The notes under the pieces are model-generated. The model did no database searches. It was not told where the DNA came from and saw nothing but the letters and a program-made list of their open reading frames with translations. Both the position numbers and the translations under genes were made by a program. From the NCBI GenBank assembly GCA_000242815.2, contig AHHB01000019.1, forward strand, positions 1-64,000: a DNA stretch of 64,000 nt. Reading direction: 5' to 3'. Shown here one piece after another: positions 17,798 to 27,197 of this stretch (position 1 is its first letter; the number at the start of each line of letters is the position of its first letter). Source of the stretch: Janthinobacterium lividum PAMC 25724 (GTDB lineage Bacteria > Pseudomonadota > Gammaproteobacteria > Burkholderiales > Burkholderiaceae_D).

Positions 17798-18867
17798 GCA
17801 TGAAAAAATTAATCTGCGTGCTGGCGCTGGGCGCCGCCTTCACCTCCGGCAATGTGCTGGCCTGGGGCAATGACGGCCACCGCGCCGTGGGGGCCATTGC
17901 CGATCAATTGCTCAAGGGTAGTGCCGCCCAGCTTCAGGTGGCCAAGTTGTTATTGCCGGGCGAAAGCCTGGAAAAGATCGCCAACTGGCCCGATTGCGTG
18001 AAGGGCACGTATTGCGGCCCGCAATCGCCGGAAATGCTGAGCTATGTGGCGGCAAATCCCAAACATGGTGAATATCATTACACCAACGTGCCATTCCAGA
18101 ACGCGCACTACCATGATCATGGCGTGGGCACGGCCGACGACGATATCGTGCAAACCTTGAAACGGGCGATTCTGGTATTGCAGGGCAAGGCTGATGCGCT
18201 CAGCAATCCGCACGGTTTCAGCCAGCGCGAAGCGCTGATCTTGATCACGCATCTGGTGGGCGATATTCACCAGCCTTTGCATGTGGGCAATGCGTTTCTC
18301 GGCAAGGATGGTCAGTTTTTCGTGCCCGCCACGCAGGCGCAGATCGACGACGTCAGCATTTTCAATGCACGCGGTAGCAATGATTTGTTGCTCGACGATG
18401 CGAAGGTGACGGCGCTGTCGGAGGCCCTGATTCCTGCGCCGCTGCCGGTGCAAGAAGGCATGGCGAAAGCGCCTGCCTATCCGAAGTCGCCCACCAAGCC
18501 CTTGCACTCTTACTGGGACAGTACGGTAGTCGATTACGCCATGCGCCGCCTGAGCACGCGCACGCCACAGCAGTTTGCCAGTACGGTGATCAGCAGCCAG
18601 CCACAAGTGAGCCGCAATACGGGCGAGCCCGTTACCTGGCCGTATCAGTGGGCCGATGCCTCGCTGGCGGCGTCCAAGGTTGCTTTCACGGATGTGCGAG
18701 CCGGTCCGGCCATGCCGCAGACCAGCCGCAAGGGCGAGCTCTACCATGTGTGGGCTTTGACGGTGCCAGATCACTATCCGGTGCCCAGCTCGGCGCTGGC
18801 GAAGCAGCAGCTGATCGAGGCGGGCTATCACCTGGCTGCCGTGTTGCAGGCGATCTGGCAAGAATAA
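17794..18867 (+). CDS. S1/P1-type nuclease, exported
   Basis: This zinc-dependent nuclease should cleave single-stranded DNA and RNA and remove 3' phosphates, leaving 5'-nucleotides. All nine expected zinc ligands are visible with GTG-start numbering: Trp24 (the mature N-terminus after the signal peptide), His29, Asp67, His95, His153, Asp157, His163, His238 and Asp242. GTG at 17794 overlaps the previous stop codon (GTGA) and has AAGGAG 5 bp upstream; ATG at 17800 is the alternative. Length (357 aa) is slightly long for the family. It closes the 5'-nucleotidase/PLD/S1 operon. Confidence 0.93.
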   Translation: MSMKKLICVLALGAAFTSGNVLAWGNDGHRAVGAIADQLLKGSAAQLQVAKLLLPGESLEKIANWPDCVKGTYCGPQSPEMLSYVAANPKHGEYHYTNVPFQNAHYHDHGVGTADDDIVQTLKRAILVLQGKADALSNPHGFSQREALILITHLVGDIHQPLHVGNAFLGKDGQFFVPATQAQIDDVSIFNARGSNDLLLDDAKVTALSEALIPAPLPVQEGMAKAPAYPKSPTKPLHSYWDSTVVDYAMRRLSTRTPQQFASTVISSQPQVSRNTGEPVTWPYQWADASLAASKVAFTDVRAGPAMPQTSRKGELYHVWALTVPDHYPVPSSALAKQQLIEAGYHLAAVLQAIWQE

Positions 18868-18889
18868 GCTGGGTAATGGACAGCGATAT

Positions 18890-18932
18890 GCAAAAACCCC
18901 GCAAGTTGCTTAGCAACTTGCAGGGTTTTTGC
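18890..18932. terminator. bidirectional terminator between convergent genes
   Basis: A stem of about 20 bp with one mismatch (gcaaaaacccc-gcaagttgc pairing with gcaacttgc-agggtttttgc, 4-nt loop) lies between the S1/P1 nuclease gene and the convergent ABC permease gene. T runs lie on both strands within the stem, so it can terminate transcription from either side. Confidence 0.88.
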
Positions 18933-18954
18933 ATTGCTCAGTGCACCCTGAAAC

Positions 18955-19926
18955 TTAGCGCGATTTGACGAACGGTATGCCGATAGCCTTGGGGGCGATG
19001 GACTTCGCCATCAAGCCTGCCAGCACGATCACGGTGACCACGTACGGCACCATCTGGATCAGCGAGCCTGGGATGCGGCCCACGACCGGCAAATCCACGC
19101 CTTCGATCTGGATCTGGATGGCGGCGAAGAAGCCGAACATCAAGCAGCCGAGGAAAGTGTAGATGGGGCGCCAGTTGCCGAACACCATCGCCGTCAGGGC
19201 CAGATAGCCGGCGCCGGCCGACATGTCGCGCAGGAAGAAGCCGCTTTGCACGATGGCCAGGTAGGCGCCCGAGAACGAGCACAGGATGCCGGCCACCAGC
19301 ATGGCCAGGTAGCGCGTCGCTTCCACGCTCACGCCGGCCGAGTCGGCCGCATGCGGGTTTTCGCCGCAGGCGCGCAGGCGCAGGCCGAAGCGCGTGTGGT
19401 ACAGCAGCCAATGCACGAGTGGTATCAGCAGGAATGCCACATACACGAGGATGGAATGGCCGCCGATCAGGTGGGCATACACCCAGCCGATGACGGGAAT
19501 GTGCTCCACGTACTGTGTGCCAGGCAAGACCACGTCAAACAGCCGCGCCGAACCGAGGTCGGGCGTGCGCCCGCCCTGCTGGAAGAAAAATTGCGCCAGA
19601 ACAAAGGTCAGGCCGCTCATGGCGATGTTGATGGCCATGCCGGCCACCAGCTGATTGCCCTTTTGCGTGATGCTGACATAGGCTTGCAGCAAGGCCAGGG
19701 CGACGCAGACGAGCATGCCCGCTGCCATGCCGTAATACGGGTTTTGCGTGGTGTAGGCTACGGCAGCGGAAGCGAAGGCACTGGCCAGTATCTTGCCTTC
19801 CAGGCCGATGTCGATCATGCCGCTGCGTTCGGCGAACAGGCCGGCCATGGCGGCAAAGATCAGGACGGGCGCATTGCGCACGGTCGATACCAGGATGCTG
19901 GCGAAATGAAAGTCGTCGAGTGTCAT
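18955..19926 (-). CDS. nucleoside ABC transporter permease (NupQ/YufQ type)
   Basis: This is the second inner-membrane permease of a BMP-type nucleoside importer. The 323-aa protein has 8-9 predicted membrane segments and the family stretch NIGLEGKI-like (MIDIGLEGKILASAF), GENPHAADSAGVS and MVFGNWRPIYTF. It is last in the order bmp-ATPase-permease-permease, starting 4 bp after the first permease stops. Transported substrates are inferred to be nucleosides because of the BMP protein and the salvage genes next to it. Confidence 0.92.
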   Translation of the reverse strand: MTLDDFHFASILVSTVRNAPVLIFAAMAGLFAERSGMIDIGLEGKILASAFASAAVAYTTQNPYYGMAAGMLVCVALALLQAYVSITQKGNQLVAGMAINIAMSGLTFVLAQFFFQQGGRTPDLGSARLFDVVLPGTQYVEHIPVIGWVYAHLIGGHSILVYVAFLLIPLVHWLLYHTRFGLRLRACGENPHAADSAGVSVEATRYLAMLVAGILCSFSGAYLAIVQSGFFLRDMSAGAGYLALTAMVFGNWRPIYTFLGCLMFGFFAAIQIQIEGVDLPVVGRIPGSLIQMVPYVVTVIVLAGLMAKSIAPKAIGIPFVKSR

Positions 19927-19930
19927 GGTG

Positions 19931-21010
19931 TTAGCCTTTGGTGCGCTTGAGCAGGGCGGAAATGGCCGGTGCGTAGAAGTTTTCCATGGCGCCGCAGAAC
20001 AGGATGATCAAGCCCTGGATGAAAATGAAGGTTTCCGTCGGGATATTTGGTTTTTCCAGCGACAAATCAAAACCGCCCTGTATCAGCGCGCCAAACAGCA
20101 CGGCCGATAAAAAGATGCCGACCGGATGCTGGCGGCCCATCAGGGCGATGGCGATGCCGATGAAGCCGGCGCCACCGACGAAATTGAGCGACAGATAATG
20201 CGTCGAACCCATGATGGAATTGACGGAACCGAGGCCGGCCAGCGCGCCGGAAATGAGCATGACGATGATGATCATCTTGCTGATCGACACGCCCGCATAG
20301 TGGGCCGCATGCTTGTTGAGACCCGTGGCGCGCAGCTTGAAGCCCCACGACGAGCGCCAGACCATCACGCCGTAAATCACCAGCGCGGCAATCGCCAGCA
20401 AGAAACTGATGTTCAGCGGGGTGTCGCCCAGTGCCGGGAACCAGGTGGAGAGGCGCGGCATTTCGCCGCTTTCCGCAAACACGCGGCTGGCCGTGTTTTG
20501 CTCGCCCGGCGGAATCAGGTATTTCACGATCACGAAGTTCATCAGACTGGCGGCGATGAAATTGAACATGATGGTGGTGACCACGATATGGCTGCCGCGC
20601 TTGGCTTGCAGATAGCCGGGCAGCAAGCCCCACAGCGCGCCGAACAGCGCCGCGCCCAGCATGGCGGCGGGAATCAGCAGCCAGGCAGGCAGGGTCTGGT
20701 CGAAGGCCAGCATGGCCACCGTCAAGCCCAGGCCGCCGATATACATTTGGCCTTCGGAACCGATATTGAACAAGCCGGCCTGCATTGCCACGGAAACCGA
20801 CAGGCCCGTGAAGATGAAGGTGCTGGCGTAGAACAGGGTGTAGCTCAAGCCTTCCGGATTGAGGATGGCGCTGTTGACGAGGATACCCAGCGATTCGGCC
20901 GGGTCCTCGCCCAGCATATAAATGACCAGGGCTGCGACCAGCAAGGCCGACAGCAGGTTTAACATGGGCATGACAAAGGCTGTCGCCCAGCGTGGCAAGT
21001 CGTTATTCAT
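19931..21010 (-). CDS. nucleoside ABC transporter permease (NupP/YufP type)
   Basis: This is the first inner-membrane permease (359 aa) of the importer, with about 9-10 hydrophobic segments. The signature LFNIGSEGQMYIGGLG near residue 100, HIVVTTIMFNFIA and GLNKHAAHYAGVS are typical of the BMP-associated permease family. Its start overlaps the ATPase stop by 4 bp (ATGA), indicating translational coupling. Confidence 0.92.
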   Translation of the reverse strand: MNNDLPRWATAFVMPMLNLLSALLVAALVIYMLGEDPAESLGILVNSAILNPEGLSYTLFYASTFIFTGLSVSVAMQAGLFNIGSEGQMYIGGLGLTVAMLAFDQTLPAWLLIPAAMLGAALFGALWGLLPGYLQAKRGSHIVVTTIMFNFIAASLMNFVIVKYLIPPGEQNTASRVFAESGEMPRLSTWFPALGDTPLNISFLLAIAALVIYGVMVWRSSWGFKLRATGLNKHAAHYAGVSISKMIIIVMLISGALAGLGSVNSIMGSTHYLSLNFVGGAGFIGIAIALMGRQHPVGIFLSAVLFGALIQGGFDLSLEKPNIPTETFIFIQGLIILFCGAMENFYAPAISALLKRTKG

Positions 21011-22560
21011 GATTTATGCATTCCCCCCATCAGCAGACCGATGCGGGTGGTATCGAATTCTTCAATTTTCAGTTCGCCGGTGATGCGTCCGCCGCACATG
21101 ACCAGAATGCGGTCGGCCAGCGCCCGCACTTCTTCCAGTTCGACGGACACCAGCAGGATCGCCACGCCCGCGTCGCGCAGAGCCAGCAATTGCGTATGGA
21201 TGCTTTCGATGGTGCCGATATCGACGCCGCGCGTGGGCTGGCCCACCAGCATCAGTTTCGGCTTGGCCAGCACTTCGCGCGCGATCACCACCTTTTGCTG
21301 GTTACCGCCCGACAACAGGCCAATGCGCAAGTCCGGGTTCGCCGGGCGTACGTCGAAAGTCTTCAGCAGCTCCGCGCAGCGCGCGCCGATGGCCTTGAAG
21401 TTGAACAAGCCCCAGCGGTTTTTTAGCTGGTCCTGGTAGCCGAGGATGGTGTTTTGCATGACGGAGAAATTTTTCACCACGCCATCGCGTAAGCGGTCTT
21501 CCGGAATGTGGGCGATGCCCAGTTCGCGGAAGGCCAGCGGCAAGCCATCGGCATCAGTACGCTTGCCAAATGGCAAGTCCTTGTCCAGGAAGCGCAGCTT
21601 GCCCGAGGTGGGCAAACGCATGCCCGACAGGATTTCCAGCAGTTCGCTCTGGCCATTGCCGGAAACACCAGCGATGGCGACGATTTCGCCGGCGCGCAAG
21701 TTGAAGCCTATGTCGGCCAGCAACTTGACTTGCTGCGCGTCGGCCAGTTGCAAACCGTCCACTTCCAGCACCGTGGCGCCCGGATTGTAGGGCGCGCGTG
21801 GCAGATGACTCTGGATAGGGCGGCCCACCATCATATTGGCCAGTTCCTCTTTCGAGGTGCTTGCCGTGGTAACGGCGCCCACCACCGTGCCGCCGCGCAT
21901 GACGGTGACGCTATCGGTGATTTCCAGGATCTCTTGCAGCTTGTGCGTGATCAGGATGATGGTCTTGCCTTGCTCCTTGAACAGGCGCAAGATTTCAAAC
22001 AGCGAGGCCGTTTCCTGGGCCGTCAGCACGGCTGTCGGCTCGTCGAGGATCAGGATGTTGGCGCTGCGATAAATCTGCTTGAGGATTTCCACGCGCTGCT
22101 GCGCCCCGACGGACAGGTCTTCGATCTTCGCCAGCGGGTCGACGTCGAGGCGGTAGCGCGCGCAAATGTCGCGCAATTTGGCTTCCGCTTCGATGCGGTG
22201 GCTGGCCAAGCGAAAACCGCCTTCCGTGCCCAGCATGATATTGTCGAGGACGGTGAAATTCTCGACCAGCATGAAATGCTGGTGCACCATGCCGATACCG
22301 AGATTGATCGCTTCCTGGCTGTTGCGGATAGGCTGTACTTTTCCGTCGAGCAAGATTTCTCCGCCGTCGGCACGGTAATACCCGTACAGGATGCTCATCA
22401 AGGTCGATTTGCCGGCGCCATTTTCCCCCACCAGGCCGTGGATACTGCCCTTGGCGATGGAAAAACTGACGTCGGCGTTCGCCTTCACATGTCCAAAATG
22501 CTTGGAAATGCTGCGAAATTCTACTGCTGGCTGCATAGGTTCATAACTGGATAGTTTCAT
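21007..22560 (-). CDS. nucleoside ABC transporter ATP-binding protein, two ABC domains
   Basis: This 517-aa ATPase has duplicated nucleotide-binding domains. The first has Walker A GENGAGKST, signature LSVGAQQRVE and Walker B ILILDEPTAVL. The second has a degenerate Walker A (GVSGNGQSELLE), signature LLSGGNQQKV and a Walker B around LMLVGQPTRGVD, where Gln replaces the usual Glu. This asymmetry is normal for sugar/nucleoside importers of the RbsA/NupO kind. The start at 22560 is the first ATG; MQPAVEF eight codons in is an alternative. It lies 57 bp after the substrate-binding protein gene. Confidence 0.93.
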   Translation of the reverse strand: MKLSSYEPMQPAVEFRSISKHFGHVKANADVSFSIAKGSIHGLVGENGAGKSTLMSILYGYYRADGGEILLDGKVQPIRNSQEAINLGIGMVHQHFMLVENFTVLDNIMLGTEGGFRLASHRIEAEAKLRDICARYRLDVDPLAKIEDLSVGAQQRVEILKQIYRSANILILDEPTAVLTAQETASLFEILRLFKEQGKTIILITHKLQEILEITDSVTVMRGGTVVGAVTTASTSKEELANMMVGRPIQSHLPRAPYNPGATVLEVDGLQLADAQQVKLLADIGFNLRAGEIVAIAGVSGNGQSELLEILSGMRLPTSGKLRFLDKDLPFGKRTDADGLPLAFRELGIAHIPEDRLRDGVVKNFSVMQNTILGYQDQLKNRWGLFNFKAIGARCAELLKTFDVRPANPDLRIGLLSGGNQQKVVIAREVLAKPKLMLVGQPTRGVDIGTIESIHTQLLALRDAGVAILLVSVELEEVRALADRILVMCGGRITGELKIEEFDTTRIGLLMGGMHKS

Positions 22561-22617
22561 GGAAACGCGCCGCGCGGAGACAGGCCCCGGCGGCGCGCTA
22601 AAAGATACGGAGAAAAA

Positions 22618-23613
22618 TTAAACCGGGCAGCTGCTGCCGACGCGGTAATCGATCACTTTGATCTTGCCATCGATAATGTCCTTACGCGCACCCAACACGC
22701 GCTTCTCGATTTCTGGCGTAATCAGCTTGCGGTTGTTGGCATCGAGCGCCCAGTCCACGCCGCCTTCTTTCAAGCCTTTATAGCTGACGCCACCCTTCCA
22801 GGTGCCGTTCTTGACTTCCATGAAGCTGTCGTAGACGGTGTTGTCGACGCGCTTGACCATCGAGGTCAGGATGCTGCCTGGGTACAAATGGTTCTGGTTC
22901 GAATCGACGCCGATGGCCAGCTTGCCTTTTTCCTTGGCCATTTGCAGCGTGCCCATGCCGCTGCCGCCGGCGACGGCGAAGACGACATCGACGCCGCGCT
23001 CGAATTGCGAGCGGGCCAGTTCGCCACCCTTGGCCGGGTCGTTCCAGGCGCCGGACGTGGTGCCGACCATGTTTTGCGTGATTTCCGCCTTGGCATTGAC
23101 GGCCTTGACGCCTTGCGCGTAGCCGCAAGCGAAGTTGCGGATCAGGGGAATATCAATGCCGCCGATGAAGCCGACCTTCTTGCTCTTGCTGGCCATGGCC
23201 GCAGCCACGCCCACCAGGTAGGAGCCTTCTTCTTCCTTGAAGACGACGGAATTGACGTTGCTGCCGGTGGCCTGGCCGTCGATCAGCACGAATTTGACGT
23301 TCGGGAATTCCTTGGCGACCTTTTGCACGGCTTGCGTTTGCGCAAAGCCGATGGCAGCGATCATGTCGAGTTTCTTGCGGGCCAGGCCACGCATGACTTG
23401 TTCAGCCTGCGTATCGCTCGAGGCCTGCACTTCGATGAAGGAAATGCCCGTGTCTTTTTTGAAGCGCGAGGCGCCTTCGAAAGCGGATTGGTTGAACGAC
23501 TTGTCGAACTTGCCGCCCGCGTCATACACGACACCCAGTTTTGGGGTAGCCGCGGACGCTTGAGCAGCTAAAAATGCAGCTGCGATCGTCAAACTAAATT
23601 GTGTAAGTTTCAT
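22618..23613 (-). CDS. BMP-family nucleoside-binding protein
   Basis: This periplasmic solute-binding protein of the basic membrane protein (BmpA/PnrA/Med) family captures purine nucleosides for the importer encoded downstream. The start at 23613 (MKLTQFSLTIAAAF) has AGGAG 8 bases upstream and begins a Sec signal peptide ending QASA; there is no lipobox Cys. The 331-aa protein has family stretches VVYDAGGKFDKSFNQSAFEG, IAAIGFAQTQAV, VGFIGGIDIPLIRNFACGYAQG and AVAGGSGMG. A leader of about 300 nt separates it from composite element C. Confidence 0.93.
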   Translation of the reverse strand: MKLTQFSLTIAAAFLAAQASAATPKLGVVYDAGGKFDKSFNQSAFEGASRFKKDTGISFIEVQASSDTQAEQVMRGLARKKLDMIAAIGFAQTQAVQKVAKEFPNVKFVLIDGQATGSNVNSVVFKEEEGSYLVGVAAAMASKSKKVGFIGGIDIPLIRNFACGYAQGVKAVNAKAEITQNMVGTTSGAWNDPAKGGELARSQFERGVDVVFAVAGGSGMGTLQMAKEKGKLAIGVDSNQNHLYPGSILTSMVKRVDNTVYDSFMEVKNGTWKGGVSYKGLKEGGVDWALDANNRKLITPEIEKRVLGARKDIIDGKIKVIDYRVGSSCPV

Positions 23614-23925
23614 GAGTGGCTCCTGGAAGATCGATATTGTATATTTTTTATAGGTCAAACATATAATTTGGGGCCGATTTAGCCTGTTTTTGATGCACGA
23701 GCTGATAATTCCTTATCAACATTGCACCGTATTGCACAAGATTATGCACAAGATGATTGCTGGCTTCGTGTATTTCCCCGCCATCAGTGTGATGCTCACG
23801 CAACAGTCGCGCCCCGTCTCTTTTATAGTGACAACATCGAATGGGGCTGCCGGAGCGGGCTGGAATACGCCGTCAGCTGACGCGCAGGGCAGGCGCAGGA
23901 CCGGCGCCACGATGGGCGTCCGGTT

Positions 23926-23997
23926 CACTATGCATCATGCTAGATATGTATGACAAATACGTTTTTGTTTGGCTATTTATATGATAGCCATATAAAT
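23926..23997 (-). promoter_or_regulatory. composite nucleoside-regulon element, copy C
   Basis: Read on the minus strand it has ATTTATA (23997-23991), 9 bp, TATAAAT (23981-23975), 14 bp, GTATTTGTCATACAT, then GATGCATAGTG. TTGTCA (23956-23951) and CATAGT (23932-23927) are 18 bp apart. Compared with copies A and B, the arms, the 9-bp and 14-bp spacers and the 3' block are identical in layout. It points toward the BMP importer operon. Confidence 0.78.
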
Positions 23998-24027
23998 TGG
24001 AATGCAAACCCAAAACGAAGGGTTGGA

Positions 24028-24046
24028 GTCGGACCCTGAGTCCGAC
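24028..24046. repeat. REP-like hairpin (GTCGGAC/GTCCGAC)
   Basis: A 7-bp palindrome, gtcggac-cctga-gtccgac, resembles the core of the longer REP hairpins at 34670 and 36467. It lies just past the LysR gene and may act as a transcript end or stabiliser. Confidence 0.6.
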
Positions 24047-24100
24047 CCGGTCTTGCTGCTTTTCGGGTTGGCGTTGCTTGCTGACACTTGAGGCTTTGCC

Positions 24101-25003
24101 TCAATTCGCTGGGGGATTGAGGATATTGAGGAAGGCCCGCACGACGGGAGCGTCGTCGAGCGTGGTATAGCTGATGTACAGGTTGGCCGATGGCGGATTG
24201 GTCTTGATCGGCAGGAAGACGACGCCGGGCCAGCCGATGCGGCTCGTCGTTTCCGGTACCAGGGTGACGCCCAGGCCCGCGCCCACCATGGCCAGCAGGG
24301 TTTGCGGTTCGCTCGCTTCCTGAAAGATCACGGGTTCGAAACCGGCATTGATGCAGCATTGCACCAGGTAGCGGGGAAAGGCGGATTTATCGAGGTTGAG
24401 GGTGAGCATGGGCTCAAGGGCGATGTCGATCAGCTCGATGGCCGTGTTTTTCGCCAGCGGATGGTGTTCGTTGACGGCCACGCACACGTTTTCGCGAAAG
24501 CATAGTTCCTGGCGTAAATTATCGTGACGCAAGTCGTCGTCGTTGAGCTTGGGTTCGCGCCAGAAACCTACATCGATTTGCTTGGCGCGCAAGGCTTCGT
24601 ATTGCACCGTGGGACCGAGTTCGTGGATGGTCCAGGTGACGCGGGGAAATTTGCTTTGGAACTCTTCGAGCAGGCTGGGGATGGGGCCCCACATGGCCGA
24701 GCCGACGATGCCGACGCGCAAGCGGCCCACTTCGCCACGGTCGATCTGGCGGATGGTGTCGATGGTCATGCGCATCTTGGCCAGCAGGTCGGCCGCCTCT
24801 TGCATCAGCGCCTTGCCGGCCACGGTCAGCTCGAACGTGCGCGTGGTGCGCGCAAACAGGCGCACGCCCAGTTCGCTTTCCAGTTTCATGATCTGCTGGC
24901 TCAGGGGCGGCTGCGAGATATGCAGGCGCTCGGCAGCGCGGCTGAAGCTTTTCTCCTCGGCAACGGCAAGAAAATACTTTAACTGTTTCAGATCGATGGA
25001 CAT
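24101..25003 (-). CDS. LysR-family transcriptional regulator
   Basis: The 300-aa regulator starts at 25003 (MSIDLKQLKYFLAVAEE), supported by AAGGAA just upstream; the open frame extends to 25069. The N-terminal winged helix-turn-helix (SFSRAAERLHISQPPLSQQIMKLE) and the effector-binding domain from about residue 90 are intact. It lies 84 bp after psuG on the same strand and about 100 bp from composite element C. It is therefore the nearest candidate for the factor that reads the three composite elements, though nothing in the sequence proves this. The ligand is unknown. Confidence 0.93.
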   Translation of the reverse strand: MSIDLKQLKYFLAVAEEKSFSRAAERLHISQPPLSQQIMKLESELGVRLFARTTRTFELTVAGKALMQEAADLLAKMRMTIDTIRQIDRGEVGRLRVGIVGSAMWGPIPSLLEEFQSKFPRVTWTIHELGPTVQYEALRAKQIDVGFWREPKLNDDDLRHDNLRQELCFRENVCVAVNEHHPLAKNTAIELIDIALEPMLTLNLDKSAFPRYLVQCCINAGFEPVIFQEASEPQTLLAMVGAGLGVTLVPETTSRIGWPGVVFLPIKTNPPSANLYISYTTLDDAPVVRAFLNILNPPAN

Positions 25004-25087
25004 GCTTTCCTTGGCGTTGCGTGTTGCTAGGCGATAACGCTGTGTGCGCAGCGCGGGCAGTACGCACACTTCTATACAGCAGTCTTA

Positions 25088-26017
25088 TTATCGTGCCACG
25101 ACTGCCTGCATGGCAATGGCCAGCTTGCTTCCCACTTGCGCATTGTGCTTGACCAGGGCGATATTCGTTGCCAGGCTGCGGCCATCCGTCAACTGCTTGA
25201 TGCGTGACAACAGGAATGGCGTGACTTGCTTGCCTTTCACGCCGCCCGCATCGGCTTCTTGCAGTGCTTGCGTGGTAATGGCATCGATTTCTTCCTTGGG
25301 CATGGCTTGCGCGGCCGGCACGGGATTGCTGACGACGACGCCGCCTTGCAAGCCCAGTTGCCACTTGGTGTTGATGAAGGCAGCCTGCTCGGCGGCCGTA
25401 TCGAGGCGGAAATCTGCCTTGAAACCGCTTTCGCGCGTAAAGAAGGCAGGAAAACCTTCCTGGCCCACGCTGATGACGGGCACGCCGTGCGTTTCCAGGT
25501 ATTCCAGGGTCAGGCCAATGTCGAGGATGGATTTGACGCCCGCGCAGACCACGGCGACCGAGGTTTGCGCCAGTTCTTGCAAGTCGGCGGAAATGTCGAA
25601 GCTGGTTTCCGCACCGCGGTGCACGCCGCCGATGCCGCCCGTGACGAACACGGCGATGCCAGCCAATTGCGCGCAAATCATGGTGGCGGCCACGGTGGTG
25701 GCGCCCAGCTTGCCTTGCGACAAGACGAACGGCAGGTCGCGGCGGCTCACTTTCATGGCCTCGGGCGAAGTGCCCAGCAATTCCAGTTGCTCCGGCGACA
25801 GGCCGATGCAGATCTTGCCGTCGATGATGGCAATGGTGGCCGGCACGGCACCGCCGTCACGGATGATCTGTTCCACTTCGCGCGCCATTTCCACGTTTTG
25901 CGGATACGGCATGCCGTGCGAAATGATGGTCGATTCGAGTGCCACGATGGCCTTGCCGGCGGCGCGCGCGTCCAGTACTTCTTGCGAGAACGAGAGGAAA
26001 TTATTCAATTGCGTCAT
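25088..26017 (-). CDS. psuG: pseudouridine-5'-phosphate glycosidase
   Basis: PsuG cleaves the C-C glycosidic bond of pseudouridine 5'-phosphate to uracil and ribose 5-phosphate. The 309-aa protein carries the family hallmarks [48 protein letters not shown] and [12 protein letters not shown]. It is encoded 3 bp after psuK, so the kinase and glycosidase are co-produced. The uracil formed can enter the reductive pyrimidine pathway encoded at 40.7-50.5 kb. Confidence 0.96.
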   Translation of the reverse strand: MTQLNNFLSFSQEVLDARAAGKAIVALESTIISHGMPYPQNVEMAREVEQIIRDGGAVPATIAIIDGKICIGLSPEQLELLGTSPEAMKVSRRDLPFVLSQGKLGATTVAATMICAQLAGIAVFVTGGIGGVHRGAETSFDISADLQELAQTSVAVVCAGVKSILDIGLTLEYLETHGVPVISVGQEGFPAFFTRESGFKADFRLDTAAEQAAFINTKWQLGLQGGVVVSNPVPAAQAMPKEEIDAITTQALQEADAGGVKGKQVTPFLLSRIKQLTDGRSLATNIALVKHNAQVGSKLAIAMQAVVAR

Positions 26018-26020
26018 GTT

Positions 26021-27178
26021 TCAATCCTGTTGAAAGAGGGTAGGGGGAGGTGGCGCCAGATCGGCGTCGTCGATGTCGTCGAGTGCGCCGGCCGAAATCA
26101 GGGGCGAGACGGTGGCCGCCGATTCCAGCGTCATGGCGGCCAGCTTCAGGCCGCGCCGGCAGGCCAGTTTCAAATCGCTGCTGTCGTGATAGAGCGACCA
26201 GCAGACGGCGGCGGAAAAGGCGTCGCCGGCGCCTGTCACGTCGACGGCGTCCACTTCGCGCGCGGCCAGGTGCATGACGGGCGCGTCCTGGCTGTCGCCA
26301 TCGGTGAAGTACACGCCTTCGCTGCCGCAGGTGACGATCACCTGGCGCGCACCCTGGCGCTGCACTTCGCGGCAGGCAGCGCGCACATCAAATGCCGTCG
26401 GCAAAGCGCGCGCCACGCGCGTTTCCAGTTCGCCCCGGTTGAGGATCAGCAGATGCAAGCCCGTCAGGTCTTGCGGCAGGTGCGCCATCTTTGGCTGCGA
26501 GACGGCGACGATGACCAGCGGCGTAGCGTGAGTCGCATCCTGGCGCGCGTCGGCCAGCAGTGCCTGCACGCTGTCGTGGCCCAGGTTCAGGTCACAGACG
26601 GTGAGGGCGGCGGCGGCACGCTGCGGCTGGCGGCTGTGCAAAAATGCCGGCGTCAGCTGTTCATACAGTTGCATGTTCGCCATCGCCAGCAGCATTTCGC
26701 CATGTTCGTCGAGCACCGCCGTGTAAGTGCCGCTACTGGTATTGTTCAAATGTAAGCTACCGCGCATGTCGATGCCCGCGTCTTCCGCGTGCGTCTGCAG
26801 GGCGTGGCCTGCGGCATCGTCGCCCAGTGCCGTCAGCAGGGCCACGGGGAGCGACAGGCGGGCCAGGTTTTCCGCGATGTTGCGGCCCACGCCACCAAAC
26901 ACTTCTTCCGAGCGCACGGGATTCGAGGTGCCCATCTGCAGGGTCGCCAGGGTGCGCATCTTGCGGTCGAGGTTGGCGGCGCCTATGCACAGCACGGGGC
27001 GGCTGTCGGGGAGTACGTAGGCGCGTCCCAGCAAACGGCGCTCACGTATCAGTCCGGCGATATGGCCGGCAACGGCCGAGCGCGACAAGCCCAGTTCGCT
27101 CGCCAGGTCTTGCTGCGAGATGAAGGGGTTGTTGCGTATCAGCGTGTATAGCTGGTCTTTTTTATTGGGATCGGTCAC
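26021..27178 (-). CDS. psuK: pseudouridine kinase with N-terminal winged helix-turn-helix
   Basis: This PfkB-family kinase phosphorylates pseudouridine. At 385 aa it carries an extra N-terminal DNA-binding segment (about residues 1-58: NNPFISQQDLASELGLSRSAVAGHIAGLIRERRL reads as a winged helix), followed by the ribokinase fold with FGGVGRNIAENLARL and the DVTGAGDAF catalytic motif near residue 315. The start codon is GTG at 27178, with no clear Shine-Dalgarno sequence. The fusion suggests the enzyme is also a regulator, probably of its own operon, and a tandem repeat lies just upstream. Confidence 0.93.
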   Translation of the reverse strand: MTDPNKKDQLYTLIRNNPFISQQDLASELGLSRSAVAGHIAGLIRERRLLGRAYVLPDSRPVLCIGAANLDRKMRTLATLQMGTSNPVRSEEVFGGVGRNIAENLARLSLPVALLTALGDDAAGHALQTHAEDAGIDMRGSLHLNNTSSGTYTAVLDEHGEMLLAMANMQLYEQLTPAFLHSRQPQRAAAALTVCDLNLGHDSVQALLADARQDATHATPLVIVAVSQPKMAHLPQDLTGLHLLILNRGELETRVARALPTAFDVRAACREVQRQGARQVIVTCGSEGVYFTDGDSQDAPVMHLAAREVDAVDVTGAGDAFSAAVCWSLYHDSSDLKLACRRGLKLAAMTLESAATVSPLISAGALDDIDDADLAPPPPTLFQQD

Positions 27179-27197
27179 AAGGTAGTCGCGGAAGTTC

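Larger units (their letters stand above)
23614..24100 (-). other. non-coding leader of the nucleoside importer operon
   Basis: This gene-free stretch of 487 bp holds composite element C (23926-23997, minus strand), a REP-like hairpin (24028-24046) and a direct repeat GCACAAGAT (23734-23742 and 23746-23754, 12-bp period). A transcript from element C would carry a leader of about 305 nt before the BMP gene. No ORF in it looks like a gene. Confidence 0.6.

Noticed and set aside
23690-23953. Open frame of 87 codons on the plus strand upstream of the BMP gene
   Set aside because: It runs through composite element C and repeats, has no ribosome site or recognisable domain, and is better explained as non-coding leader.
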